From positions 14,926-78,925 of the forward strand of contig URPD01000003.1 of assembly GCA_900549645.1 (NCBI GenBank): a DNA stretch of 64,000 nt, read 5' to 3'. Positions 41,353 to 50,449 of this stretch are shown piece after piece. Both the position numbers and the translations under genes were made by a program. Below the pieces are notes generated by a model. That model saw nothing but the letters and a program-made list of their open reading frames with translations. It ran no database searches and was not told the origin of the DNA. This DNA comes from an uncultured Eubacteriales bacterium (GTDB taxonomy: Bacteria; Bacillota; Clostridia; Oscillospirales; Oscillospiraceae). Position 1 is the first letter of the stretch. Every line of letters starts with the position of its first letter.

Positions 41353-41700
41353 TCAGAAAAGGCCGGGAAAGCCGCCGAGGCCGCCCTGAAGCTTGGCCAT
41401 GGCCGCGTTGGTCTGATCGTCACAGCTCTTGAGCGCGCCGTTGACCGCAGTGAGGATGAGATCCTGAAGCATGTCGACGTCTTCCGGATCGACGACCTCA
41501 GGCTTGATCTCGATGCTCTCAAGCTGACGGGTGCCGAGGATGACGGCCTTGACCGCGCCGCCGCCGGACGTGAACTCGAATCTCGTGGACTCCAGCTCCT
41601 GCTGCATCTTCAGGAAGTCCTGCTGCATCTTCTGCGCCTGCTTCATCATGTTCATCTGGTTGCCGCCGGGATAACCGCCGCGGAATCCGCCTTTTGCCAT
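41353..41700 (-). CDS. YbaB/EbfC family nucleoid-associated protein
   Basis: This 115-residue DNA-binding protein forms a tweezer-shaped dimer. It has a Gly-rich N-terminus (MAKGGFRGGYPGG), the conserved QAQKMQQDFLKMQQELE helix and VDPEDVDMLQDLILTAVNGA. It follows dnaX by 26 bases. In most Bacillota recR comes next; here the next gene is a GH2 glycosidase instead. Confidence 0.92.
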   Translation of the reverse strand: MAKGGFRGGYPGGNQMNMMKQAQKMQQDFLKMQQELESTRFEFTSGGGAVKAVILGTRQLESIEIKPEVVDPEDVDMLQDLILTAVNGALKSCDDQTNAAMAKLQGGLGGFPGLF

Positions 41701-41726
41701 AGTATATTCCTCCAAAAATTTTGTTT

Positions 41727-43427
41727 TTATATAAATTTGACCTCTTCGAACTGCTTGAGCTCTTCGAGACTGCGCTGCTGCCGCGGCTTCGGCTTCAGCT
41801 CCGTCAGCAGTACGCGCATCTCGCGCCCGGATATACTGCGCGCGGCGTCCGAAAAACGCTGGATAATGTCGGGCTTATTCACTCTGCCGTACACGAAGCC
41901 CGGAACGACCTCGACCCTCAGCACATTGCCTTCAACAGCAGCGCAGACCTTGCTCTCATCGCCGAGATAACCGCGCACGTCAAACGGCATCTTGTCCATA
42001 ACGGCGGCGCAGACCGCGCTCCACAGCTTGCCGTCCGCAGGCGCGGGCGCGGCGGGGGCGCGTTCCGGCTCCCGCGGAGGCTCCGGCTTCGCTGTCTCCC
42101 TGCCGCGCAGGAAGCTGTCCTCCGGCTGCTCCTCAGCAAACTGCGCCGGGTCAAGCTCGTCGCCGGGAACCGGCGGCGCGTCATAGTCGCTGTATTCCGG
42201 GTAGTTCCGGCGTTCGGGTTCCGGTTCGCGCTCCGGCTCCGCTGCCGGGGCTTGCGCTGGGGCGGAGTCGATAACGCCGATGACGCCGTTTTTCACCCGC
42301 TCTTCAAGCCGCGATATTCTCGCCCTCAGCGCGGGGATACTCTCGCCGAGCGTATTGTCGCACAGCGACACCAAGCACAGCTCCGCCGCAAGCTTCGGGT
42401 TGCGCCCGTCGCGCATCTGCGCGGCCGCGCCCTGCACGGTGTCCATCGCGCACAGCAGCTCTTCGCACGTCATGCTCTGCGAAAACTGCTTGAGCTGTGC
42501 GCCGCTGTACCCGCCGGAGAGCAGATTAGCGCCGCCCTTGGGGGCGACCTGCGTCATCAGCACGTCGCGCATCAGGCCGTTCAGCTCGCCGAGCAGCGTG
42601 GCGGGATCCTTACCGTCCATCCACAGCGCGTCAAAGCTCCTGAGCGCTGCGGCAGTATCGCCGCCGATTATATTGTCAAGCAGCTCCGCGATGCGGAGAT
42701 TGCCCGCAAGTCCCATGGCCGAATACACGGCCTCAACATCGATATTCCCGCTCGCCGAGCACTGATCCAGCAATGTCAGCGCGTCGCGCACTCCGCCGTC
42801 TGCAAGGCGGGCGATTATCTCCGCCGCCTCATGCGTGAGCTTCATGTGCTCCTGCGAGGCAATATATTCAAGATACTCCGCGATCACCGAGCTGTCAAGC
42901 CGCTTGAAGCTGTGCCGCTGGCAGCGGGAAAGTATCGTGGCGGGAACTTTCTGAAGCTCCGTCGTTGCGAGGATGAACATCAGGTGCTCCGGCGGCTCCT
43001 CAAGGATCTTGAGCAGGGCGTTGAAGGCCGGGGTCGAGAGCATGTGCACCTCGTCGATGATGTACACGCGCTTTTTCACGGCTGCCGGGGAGAACACGGC
43101 CTCGTCCCGCAGTGCGCGGACATTGTCAACGCCGTTGTTGGACGCCGCGTCCAGCTCCACCACGTCGAGTATCGACCCGTCCGCGATGCCGCGGCAGGCG
43201 GGGCAGACGCCGCAGGGGCTTCCGTTCACCGGATGCTCGCAGTTCACCGCGCGGGCGAGGATGCGCGCGCAGGTGGTCTTGCCGGTGCCGCGCGTACCGA
43301 TGAAGATGTAAGCGTGGGAGAGCCGTCCGGTCATTACCTGATTTTTCAGCGTCTCGGTTATGTGCTTTTGTCCGACGACCTGATCAAAGGTCTGCGGCCG
43401 CCATTTGCGGTACAGCGCCTGATACAT
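41727..43427 (-). CDS. dnaX: DNA polymerase III subunit gamma/tau
   Basis: This 566-residue clamp-loader ATPase has Walker A IGTRGTGKTTCARI, the four-Cys zinc module CEHPVNGSPCGVCPAC, IIDEVHMLSTPAFNALLK (Walker B) and the sensor LSRCQRHSF. Domain III follows, then a Pro/Glu-rich linker (about 370-440) and a tau-like C-terminal domain. The ATG at 43427 follows TGAGGAG. The SRP RNA gene lies directly upstream, as in many Bacillota. Confidence 0.95.
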   Translation of the reverse strand: MYQALYRKWRPQTFDQVVGQKHITETLKNQVMTGRLSHAYIFIGTRGTGKTTCARILARAVNCEHPVNGSPCGVCPACRGIADGSILDVVELDAASNNGVDNVRALRDEAVFSPAAVKKRVYIIDEVHMLSTPAFNALLKILEEPPEHLMFILATTELQKVPATILSRCQRHSFKRLDSSVIAEYLEYIASQEHMKLTHEAAEIIARLADGGVRDALTLLDQCSASGNIDVEAVYSAMGLAGNLRIAELLDNIIGGDTAAALRSFDALWMDGKDPATLLGELNGLMRDVLMTQVAPKGGANLLSGGYSGAQLKQFSQSMTCEELLCAMDTVQGAAAQMRDGRNPKLAAELCLVSLCDNTLGESIPALRARISRLEERVKNGVIGVIDSAPAQAPAAEPEREPEPERRNYPEYSDYDAPPVPGDELDPAQFAEEQPEDSFLRGRETAKPEPPREPERAPAAPAPADGKLWSAVCAAVMDKMPFDVRGYLGDESKVCAAVEGNVLRVEVVPGFVYGRVNKPDIIQRFSDAARSISGREMRVLLTELKPKPRQQRSLEELKQFEEVKFI

Positions 43428-43475
43428 TCTCTCCTCACCCCTTACTATCCTTACTATATATAATATTGATGGCTC

Positions 43476-43759
43476 TTGACAAGACTGCACACCAGACCTC
43501 GAAAAATGCGATATGCCCGTTACGCCGGCAGCCGGCTCGGATCCGGCGCCCTCGCGGCACACGGAAAGCACCGCTTAATGCTGCTCGGTTCCCCGCCTGA
43601 CATGGTTCACGGGTTCCCGTTGCGCAAGACCGGATCGTCAACGCTGCTTACCGGGGTCAGACGACACAGAACATATCCTCAGTCTGGAATTCATCCCTGC
43701 TGTAGCGGATTGCAGGTTACAGGGCACCGCTGGCTCCCCGACTAGTGCAGCCTTGTCAA
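43476..43759 (-). ncRNA. ffs: Signal recognition particle RNA, large (Alu-domain) type
   Basis: On the minus strand the 5' Alu part contains GGTGCCCTGTAACC and CAATCCGC...AGCAGGG. The S-domain loop has ACCATGTCAGG...GAGCAGCATTAAG, the conserved Ffh-binding core. The two ends, GACAAGGCTGCAC and GTGCAGTCTTGTC, pair with each other and mark the closing helix at 43476-43490 and 43745-43759. The length of about 280 nt fits the Bacillus type. It sits between the dnaX start and a divergent tRNA gene. Confidence 0.93.
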
Positions 43760-43773
43760 AAGCCACGCTCAAT

Positions 43774-43802
43774 ACTCTAGCACATTTCAAAAAAATAATC
43801 AA
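43774..43802 (-). promoter_or_regulatory. Promoter of the SRP RNA
   Basis: TTGATT (43797-43802) and TAGAGT (43774-43779) are spaced by 17 bases, just before the closing helix of the RNA. Confidence 0.6.
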
Positions 43803-43810
43803 TATTTTTC

Positions 43811-43838
43811 TTTACAAATTAAAAATATGTGTTATAAT
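43811..43838 (+). promoter_or_regulatory. Promoter of tRNA-Ala
   Basis: TTTACA (43811-43816) and consensus TATAAT (43833-43838) are spaced by 16 bases. Confidence 0.7.
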
Positions 43839-43854
43839 GATTAAGCTTGAATCC

Positions 43855-43930
43855 GGGGGCGTAGCTCAGTTGGGAGAGCGTACGGTTCGCATCCGTAAGG
43901 TCAAGGGTTCGAATCCCTCCGTCTCCACCA
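43855..43930 (+). tRNA. tRNA-Ala (anticodon CGC)
   Basis: A 76-base cloverleaf can be folded with the acceptor stem GGGGGCG/CGTCTCC, D arm GCTC...GAGC, anticodon loop TTCGCAT and T arm around GTTCGAATC. The encoded CCA end is present. The G3-U70 pair, the main alanine identity element, agrees with the CGC anticodon that reads GCG. Confidence 0.93.
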
Positions 43931-43931
43931 A

Positions 43932-43959
43932 AACCTCGTCTTATTGACGAGGTTTTTTT
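43932..43959 (+). terminator. Terminator of tRNA-Ala
   Basis: AACCTCGTC/GACGAGGTT stem with a 5-base loop followed by T5. Confidence 0.88.
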
Positions 43960-44035
43960 AATAGTATCTTTCCGCAGCGGCTCCGCCGGGATTTTCCGCG
44001 CAGCGCCGAACTTAAACGCAAAGGGTGATCGACTT

Positions 44036-45946
44036 ATGATACACGGCTTTATAAAGGCCTGCGCTCTGTCTCCGTCGCTTCGCGTGGCGGACTGCGCGTA
44101 CAATACGGAAGCCACAATAGCGGCCATGCGCCGCGCCGGCGGCGACGGCGTGCAGCTCGCCGTGTTCCCCGAACTGGGTCTGACCGGCTACACTTGCAGC
44201 GATCTGTTTTTGCAGCAGCCGCTTCAGCGCGCCGCCGAAGCTTCGCTGAAGGAGATAATCGCGGCCAGCGCGGAGCTTGAGCTGGTGTCCGTCGTTGGGC
44301 TGCCTGTCGCGGTGGACGGCAAGCTCTATAACTGCGCGGCGGTGGTGCACGGCGGGCGTCTGCTCGGCCTTGTCCCCAAAACCTTTCTACCGAACTACGG
44401 CGAGTTCTACGAACTGCGCCATTATAATCCCGCGCCCGACGCACTGCGCACGATACGCTTCGCCGGGGCGGACGTGCCCTTCGGCACGAAGCTTCTTTTC
44501 CGATGCGCGGAGATGCCGGAATTCACTCTCGGCGTGGAGCTTTGCGAGGATCTTTGGGCGGCGCTGCCCCCCAGCACACATCACGCGCTCGCCGGGGCAA
44601 CGGTCATCGCCAATCTCTCCGCGAGCGACGAGACGGTCGGCAAGGCCGAATACCGCCGCGCGCTCGTGAGCCAGCAGTCGGCGCGCCTCCTGTGCGCCTA
44701 TATCTATGCCGACGCCGGGCACGGCGAATCCACCACCGACATGAGCTTTGCCGCGCACGATCTCATCTGCGAAAACGGCTCCCTGCTCGCCGAGTCGAAG
44801 CCCTTCGGCAAGGCTTACGCCTGCACCGAGCTTGACCTCGGCCGCATGCTGTCCGAGCGCTGCCGCAACACCACGTTCAGACCCGAGACCGCGGGCTACA
44901 CGGTCGTCGAGTTCCACATGCCGCTGCGCGAGGTCAAACTGACGCGCTACATCTCCCCCGCCCCCTTTGTCCCTGCGGACATGGCCACGAGAGCGGAGCG
45001 CTGCGCGCTGATTCTGAATATTCAGGCCGACGGGCTTGCGAAGCGGCTGGAGCACGCGCACGCGAAAACCGCCGTCATCGGCATATCCGGCGGGCTTGAC
45101 AGCTGCCTTGCGCTGCTTGTCGCCGTGCGGGCGATGAAGCGGCTCGGCCGCCCCGCGTCGGACGTGCTGGCCGTCACGATGCCCTGCTTCGGCACCACGA
45201 AGCGTACGCGCTCGAACGCGGAAATTCTCTGCAATGGGCTTGGCGTCAGCTTCCGCGAGGTACGCATCGCCAACACCGTTCTGAGCCACTTTGACGATAT
45301 CGGGCAGGATCCGAACACGCTCGACGTGACTTATGAAAATTGTCAGGCTCGCGTCCGGACGCTAGAGCTGATGGATATAGCGAACCTCACAGGCGGCCTC
45401 GTCGTCGGCACGGGAGACCTGAGCGAGCTTGCGCTCGGCTGGGCGACCTACAACGGCGATCATATGAGCATGTACGGCGTGAACGCCGGTGTGCCGAAGA
45501 CGCTCGTGCGCCACATCGTGCAATACGAGGCGGACACGGCGGAGAGTGCCGCACTGCGTGAGGTGCTGGTCGACATACTGGACACCCCCGTCAGCCCGGA
45601 GCTGTTGCCCGCGGCGGATAACGGTGAGATCGCGCAGAAGACCGAAGACCTCGTCGGCCCCTACGAACTGCACGACTTCTATCTGTACTATGTTCTCCGC
45701 TTCGGCTTCGGCCCGGCGAAGATATACCGGCTTGCGAAGGCCGCCCTCGGCGGCAAGTACAGCGAGGCGGAGCTGCTGAAGTGGCTGAAGAATTTCTATC
45801 GGCGCTTCTTCATGCAGCAGTTCAAGCGCAGCTGTCTGCCCGACGGCCCCAAGGTCGGTTCCGTAACGCTCTCGCCGCGCGGCGACTGGCGTATGCCGAG
45901 CGACGCCTGCGCCGCCGTCTGGCAGAAGGAACTTGAAGAGCTGTAA
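44036..45946 (+). CDS. nadE: Glutamine-dependent NAD+ synthetase
   Basis: This 636-residue enzyme makes NAD+ from nicotinate adenine dinucleotide using ammonia from glutamine. The N-terminal nitrilase domain has the triad E46 (FPELGLTGYT), K115 (VPKTFLPNYGEFYE) and C170 (ELCEDLW). The synthetase domain begins IGISGGLDS (about 348-356). Both active sites are complete and the length is typical for the two-domain form. It is a single gene between two terminators. Confidence 0.95.
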   Translation: MIHGFIKACALSPSLRVADCAYNTEATIAAMRRAGGDGVQLAVFPELGLTGYTCSDLFLQQPLQRAAEASLKEIIAASAELELVSVVGLPVAVDGKLYNCAAVVHGGRLLGLVPKTFLPNYGEFYELRHYNPAPDALRTIRFAGADVPFGTKLLFRCAEMPEFTLGVELCEDLWAALPPSTHHALAGATVIANLSASDETVGKAEYRRALVSQQSARLLCAYIYADAGHGESTTDMSFAAHDLICENGSLLAESKPFGKAYACTELDLGRMLSERCRNTTFRPETAGYTVVEFHMPLREVKLTRYISPAPFVPADMATRAERCALILNIQADGLAKRLEHAHAKTAVIGISGGLDSCLALLVAVRAMKRLGRPASDVLAVTMPCFGTTKRTRSNAEILCNGLGVSFREVRIANTVLSHFDDIGQDPNTLDVTYENCQARVRTLELMDIANLTGGLVVGTGDLSELALGWATYNGDHMSMYGVNAGVPKTLVRHIVQYEADTAESAALREVLVDILDTPVSPELLPAADNGEIAQKTEDLVGPYELHDFYLYYVLRFGFGPAKIYRLAKAALGGKYSEAELLKWLKNFYRRFFMQQFKRSCLPDGPKVGSVTLSPRGDWRMPSDACAAVWQKELEEL

Positions 45947-45960
45947 ATATTGCAAAAACG

Positions 45961-45998
45961 TTATCCCGCTCCATGCTTGCGCATGGGGCGGGATTTTA
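45961..45998. terminator. Terminator after nadE, shared with ubiD
   Basis: A 13-bp stem ATCCCGCTCCATG/CATGGGGCGGGAT with a 6-base loop is followed by TTTAT. It separates convergent nadE and ubiD. Confidence 0.75.
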
Positions 45999-46026
45999 TA
46001 AGGAGATTAGGAGTGAAAAGCTTCCG

Positions 46027-47364
46027 TCAGATTACTTCATATTTTCTGATATCGACGTCCTTGAAGCTGACAAGCGTATAGGACTCAGGCTTCGGCACGG
46101 GATAGGTGCAGTCAAAGCCCATCTTCGCCGCGATGTTGTCCTTCACGACGGGGTTCAGCTCATGGCCGAACGCGCCGGGGACTATGACGATATCCTTCGC
46201 CGGGTCACAGCGCGTGACCATCGCACGCTCCACCTGCTCCGGGTCATAGATGTCGATATCGCTGTTGACCGCCGTGACCATCTGCAGGTCGGGGAAGGCC
46301 GCAAACGCCGCGAGTATCGCGTTTTTTGCCATGCCGTTGTTGGGCGGGTCTATCTGGAGGATGACATGATAGTGGCTTCCGCCGGGAGTCATGTATACCT
46401 TCTTCAGCCCCGGAACCTGCTTGCCGATAGTCTGGAAGAGGTTTGACTCAACGCTCAGTCCCTGTCCGTTCCAGACCTCGCGGCCGGGGTGCAGCATATG
46501 GATCACGGGATCCTTCTGCATGGTTATCGCCTTCACGTGCACGACCCAGCGGTCGGCGCGGGTTGCGTAATAGCCGCTGACCTCGCCGAAGGGGCCTTCC
46601 GGCTCGCGCACATGCGGGAGTATCTCGGCCTCCATTATCATCTGCGCGTCAGCCAGTCCCTCGACGCCGACGGTCTTGCTGCGGCAAATCCGGGCAGGCT
46701 CGCCCAGCAGATAGGACGCGACTGCAAGCTCGTCCACGTCGATAGGCGCGGCGGAGCTGGGCGTCGTCGCGGCGACGAAGTACGCCGGGTGCAGACCGTT
46801 ATTGATGGTTATCTCCAGCGGTTCGCCCCTCGTCTCGGCGCGCTCATAGTAATTTCTCAGGTGCCGTCCCATGTCCATCAGCAGGCCAAGGCGGTCCTTG
46901 CCGGTGACCATGAGCCGGTGGATAGACGTATTCCTCACGCCGGTATCCGGGTCTTTGGCGACGATGATGCAGTTTGAGAAATACGGGCCGCCGTCCTTCA
47001 GCGCATGAGTTGGCACGGGGATGCGCCCCAGATCGACCTCCGGCATGACCACCTGCTGCGCGGGCGCATCGTCAACGACGACGGGCGCAATGGGGTTTGA
47101 GCGCAGGGAGCCGACAGCCGCGGCGAACAGTGGCGGCAGCTCGTCCACACTGCGGTCAAATATTGCGGCGACGTTCTCGCGGTTCCACCACATACCGGTC
47201 GAGACCGGGTAGTCGTAGCCCTTCACATTGTCGAAAACCAGCGCTTTGCCGCCGTCTAGCTTTGCGGCCACGCCGGACAGCTCGTGCACCGCGTCCACCT
47301 CGGTGCGGACGTGCGCAAGTCTGCCGGCCTCATCCATTTTTTTCAGGCAATCTTTCAAATCCAT
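46027..47364 (-). CDS. UbiD family prenyl-FMN-dependent decarboxylase
   Basis: This 445-residue enzyme is predicted to decarboxylate (or carboxylate) an aromatic or alpha,beta-unsaturated acid using prenylated FMN. Family features are the metal/cofactor segment SNCIIVAKDPDTGVRNTSIHR, the acidic catalytic region AQMIMEAEI and the signature EGPFGEVSGYY. Length is usual. Its ATG overlaps the ubiX stop by one base, so cofactor synthesis and enzyme are coupled. The substrate cannot be told from sequence. It is the last gene of the lrp-por-CoA transferase-ubiX-ubiD run. Confidence 0.92.
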   Translation of the reverse strand: MDLKDCLKKMDEAGRLAHVRTEVDAVHELSGVAAKLDGGKALVFDNVKGYDYPVSTGMWWNRENVAAIFDRSVDELPPLFAAAVGSLRSNPIAPVVVDDAPAQQVVMPEVDLGRIPVPTHALKDGGPYFSNCIIVAKDPDTGVRNTSIHRLMVTGKDRLGLLMDMGRHLRNYYERAETRGEPLEITINNGLHPAYFVAATTPSSAAPIDVDELAVASYLLGEPARICRSKTVGVEGLADAQMIMEAEILPHVREPEGPFGEVSGYYATRADRWVVHVKAITMQKDPVIHMLHPGREVWNGQGLSVESNLFQTIGKQVPGLKKVYMTPGGSHYHVILQIDPPNNGMAKNAILAAFAAFPDLQMVTAVNSDIDIYDPEQVERAMVTRCDPAKDIVIVPGAFGHELNPVVKDNIAAKMGFDCTYPVPKPESYTLVSFKDVDIRKYEVI

Positions 47365-47954
47365 TATAAGTTGTTCTCCTGTGAAATGCTGTCGCCGCCC
47401 TGCCAGCTTCTGAAGCCGGACGGCGTGATACCAAACTGCATCAGCGCCTTGCCCAGCGCGTGATCCACCATTTCCTCCACGCTTCTGCTGCCGTTATAGA
47501 AGGTCAGCATCGGGGGAACGATCACGCACCCGGCTTCTGCCGCAAGGCTCATGTTGCGCAGATGTATGCGGCTGAGCGGCATTTCGCGCGGCATAAGCAC
47601 CACCTTGCGGCACTCCTTGATGCACACGTCCGCCGCGCGCGTCAGCAGCGAATCGGAATACCCGTTTGCGATGGCGGAGAGGGTCTTCATGCTGCACTGC
47701 GCGACGATCATGCCGTCGGTGTAAAACGATCCGCTGGAAATCGCCGCCGCCAGATCCTCCGGCTGATAGCAGACGTCGGCCAGCGCTTCCGCCTCGGCGC
47801 GGCTCATGCCGAGTTCAAGCCTGAGATTTGTGTCCGTATTGCGGCTCATAACCAGATGGGTCTCCACCTCAGGCGTCTCCCGCAGGAGTTTCAGCAGCCT
47901 GACGCCGATCTGCACGCCGTCTGCGGCGCTGATGCCAACGATGATCTTCTTCAT
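47364..47954 (-). CDS. ubiX: UbiX flavin prenyltransferase
   Basis: This 196-residue enzyme attaches a dimethylallyl group to FMN to make the UbiD cofactor. It has the N-terminal IIVGISAADGVQIGVRLL, MSRNTDTNLRLEL, and KVVLMPREMPLSRIHLRNM, the conserved prenyl-phosphate binding region. The usual GASG is GISAADG here. The ATG at 47954 begins one base after the CoA transferase stop; no strong ribosome site is seen, so coupling to the gene before is likely. Confidence 0.9.
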   Translation of the reverse strand: MKKIIVGISAADGVQIGVRLLKLLRETPEVETHLVMSRNTDTNLRLELGMSRAEAEALADVCYQPEDLAAAISSGSFYTDGMIVAQCSMKTLSAIANGYSDSLLTRAADVCIKECRKVVLMPREMPLSRIHLRNMSLAAEAGCVIVPPMLTFYNGSRSVEEMVDHALGKALMQFGITPSGFRSWQGGDSISQENNL

Positions 47955-47955
47955 A

Positions 47956-49509
47956 TCAGAACTCAAGTCCCATTTTCTCCGGTCTGAAAAGTCTCTCATC
48001 CATAAGCTTCAGGCTCGGAGATATTTCGGGCACGAAGCCCATGTTATCAAGAATGTCCTTCTGCAGGTCGACGCCGGGGGCGATCTCGGTGAGGATCATT
48101 TTTCTGTTGACAAGGCTGAACACTGCGCGCTCGGTTATGAACATAACCTCCTGATCGGTGTCCTGCGCGAACTGCGAGGAGAAGGTGATATGATCGCACT
48201 TGGGGATGAACTTGCCGGGCTTGCCGTCATGGCGGATGACAAGCTTGCCGTCCTCGATGGCGATGTCGCACTTGCCGGAGTTGAAGGCGAAGGCGAAGCA
48301 TATCTTCGGGGTGTTCTGCGAAATGTTGACAAAGCCGCCGGGGCCGACGCAGCGGCCGGAGAACTTGGAAACATTCACGTTGCCTGTGGCGTCTATCTCC
48401 GCACAGCCGAGCACGGTCATGTCAAGGCCGCCGCCGTCGTAGAGTGCGAAGGTGTCCGCGGAGCGGGAGATGGAGTCGGGGTTGACCGCCGCGCCGAAGA
48501 GCGGGCCGTCCAGCGGCACACCGCCGAAAACGCCGGTCTCCAGAGAGAGGGTGACGTCGCGGCTGAGTCCCTCTTCGTTCGCAACGTTTGCAACGCTTGC
48601 GGGGATGCCGATGCCGAGGTTCACAAGCGCGCCCTTTTTAAGCTCCATTGCGGCTCTTCTCGCTATGACCTTTTTATAGGTGAAGGGCAGCGGGGCGACG
48701 TCTCCCGCGAGGCCGCGGATATCGCCGACCATCTCCGGATGGTACTCAAGCGCTATATTGTTCTCGCCCTCGGCCTTGACGATATAGTCAACACAGGACT
48801 TGTGGATGAGCACATGACGCGGGTCGAGCGCGCCCGGCTCGCAGATGGAATTGACTTCGACGATGACTGTGCCGCCGTTATTGTGCACCGCCAGCGCCAG
48901 CTCCAGCAGATCGCCGTGCACCGGCTCGTTCTGGAGGGAGATGTTGCCGTCGGTGTCGGCATAGCTTGCGTGGAGGATGCAGGCGTCGATATGGAAGGCC
49001 TTATAGAAAAGGTAGTCCTTGCCGGAGACGTTTATAAGCTCCACTATGTCGCGGCCGTCGGCCTTGGCAAGCTCGTTCATCTTGCAGCCGTCCTGACGGG
49101 GGTCTGCGTAGGTGTTGAGCCCGACATGGGTGATTATACCGGGGCGCTTGCTGCCGATGGCGGACAGCAGCTGGCCGTACACTCCGAGCGGCATGGAGAA
49201 CGCCGCTATCTTATTCTCGCTGCACGCTCTGCCTATCGCCGGAGACATGCGCAGATGAGATGCGATAAGGGTCTTTATGATGCCATCGTCCTTGATCTTG
49301 GAAAGGCCGCATCCATCCTCCACGAAGTCGCCGGGGGCGACGCCGGAGACGATGGTCAGGTCGCGCGGGGTATTCTGTTCTCTGAACTTGCGGCTCATGG
49401 CTTCCATGATGCAGTCGGGGGACGCAAACGCGCCGAAGCCGCTCACGCCGAGAGTCATTCCGTCCTTTATCAGGTCGGCGGCCTCGGCGGCAGTAATGAT
49501 GTTTGCCAT
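47956..49509 (-). CDS. Family I CoA-transferase (acetate/propionate type, fused subunits)
   Basis: This 517-residue enzyme carries both halves of a family I CoA-transferase in one chain. The N-terminal half has GVSGFGAFASPDCIMEA, the C-terminal half GIGIPASVANVANEEG and the catalytic Glu in LSLETGVFGGVP (about E324). It moves CoA between short acyl chains. Within this operon it could release acids from the acyl-CoA made by PorGDAB, or activate imported acids before use; direction is not shown by sequence. Confidence 0.9.
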   Translation of the reverse strand: MANIITAAEAADLIKDGMTLGVSGFGAFASPDCIMEAMSRKFREQNTPRDLTIVSGVAPGDFVEDGCGLSKIKDDGIIKTLIASHLRMSPAIGRACSENKIAAFSMPLGVYGQLLSAIGSKRPGIITHVGLNTYADPRQDGCKMNELAKADGRDIVELINVSGKDYLFYKAFHIDACILHASYADTDGNISLQNEPVHGDLLELALAVHNNGGTVIVEVNSICEPGALDPRHVLIHKSCVDYIVKAEGENNIALEYHPEMVGDIRGLAGDVAPLPFTYKKVIARRAAMELKKGALVNLGIGIPASVANVANEEGLSRDVTLSLETGVFGGVPLDGPLFGAAVNPDSISRSADTFALYDGGGLDMTVLGCAEIDATGNVNVSKFSGRCVGPGGFVNISQNTPKICFAFAFNSGKCDIAIEDGKLVIRHDGKPGKFIPKCDHITFSSQFAQDTDQEVMFITERAVFSLVNRKMILTEIAPGVDLQKDILDNMGFVPEISPSLKLMDERLFRPEKMGLEF

Positions 49510-49582
49510 ATTGTTCCTCCGTGTGATATATGGTTCGGGCGCAGACTGCTTTCAGCGGCAGCCTGCGCCGTTTGTTTGCCGC

Positions 49583-50449
49583 TTAGACGATCTCCAGCTC
49601 GGAGAGCTTGAGCAGCGTGTCGTAGCGCGCCCTCGCGTCGCTTATGATGCGCTGGGTCAGCTCGTCGGTGAGGCGGTCGAAGCGGTGCTGACTGTGAAGA
49701 TACTCTGGGATAGCGCCGAAATCGGTGGGCTTGCGGTTGATGGTGATCTTGCCGCCCTCGCGCTCCCAGAGCAGCCACATGCCGCTCTTGATGGCCTTCT
49801 TTGCGATCTGGATGGTCTGGTCGGTCGGGAACTTCCAGCCGGAGGGGCAGGGGCTCATAACATGGATGAAGCAGGGGCCGTCCTTGGTAGCGGCCTTTGC
49901 AACCTTGCGCTTGAAGTCCTTGATGTCGCCGACGGACGCGGTAGCCTGATACGCAAGCGGAGTGTGCAGCAGCATGAAGTCGATGTTCTTGCTTACTTCC
50001 TTTTTGCCGGTCGGGGTGGTCTTGGTGGTTGCGCCGAGGGTGGTTGCGCTGGAGCGCTGTCCGCCGGTGTTCATGTACGCTTCGTTGTTGCAGCAGATGT
50101 ATATCGCCTTGTGGCCGCGCTCGATAGCGCCGGACAGAGCCTGAAAGCCGATATCAAAGGTGCCGCCGTCGCCGGCGTAGCCCATGACGTTGACGTCGTT
50201 CTTGCCCTGAATCTTCAGTGCCTCGGAAACACCGGAGGCGAACGCGGGCAGGCTCATCAGGACGGTCTGCACGCAGGGGATGCCCCAGCCGGTCTCGTCG
50301 CCGTTGCCGGTGATGATGGCCGAGCAGCTGGGCGGGGTCATGGTTATGGTCTTGGGACCGAGAACCTCCAGAGCGGATCTTGCGATAAGCTCCATCGCAC
50401 AGCCCTGACAGGTAGTCATTCCTTTACTTACGAGATCGAGTTCAGGCAT
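49583..50449 (-). CDS. porB: 2-oxoacid:ferredoxin oxidoreductase, beta subunit
   Basis: This 288-residue subunit binds thiamine diphosphate and the substrate. It has CQGCAME, PPSCSAI for the proximal cluster, and the TPP motif GYAGDGGTFDIGFQALSGA with NNEAYMNTGGQRS. Its C-terminus overlaps nothing, and the ATG overlaps the porA stop by 8 bases. The gene set is of the four-subunit type; whether pyruvate, 2-oxoisovalerate or an aromatic 2-oxoacid is used is not decided by these motifs. Confidence 0.92.
   Translation of the reverse strand: MPELDLVSKGMTTCQGCAMELIARSALEVLGPKTITMTPPSCSAIITGNGDETGWGIPCVQTVLMSLPAFASGVSEALKIQGKNDVNVMGYAGDGGTFDIGFQALSGAIERGHKAIYICCNNEAYMNTGGQRSSATTLGATTKTTPTGKKEVSKNIDFMLLHTPLAYQATASVGDIKDFKRKVAKAATKDGPCFIHVMSPCPSGWKFPTDQTIQIAKKAIKSGMWLLWEREGGKITINRKPTDFGAIPEYLHSQHRFDRLTDELTQRIISDARARYDTLLKLSELEIV

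Noticed and set aside
47806..49611. 601-codon open frame opposite the CoA-transferase
   Set aside because: The minus strand encodes a complete enzyme with its catalytic Glu; the antisense frame has no support.
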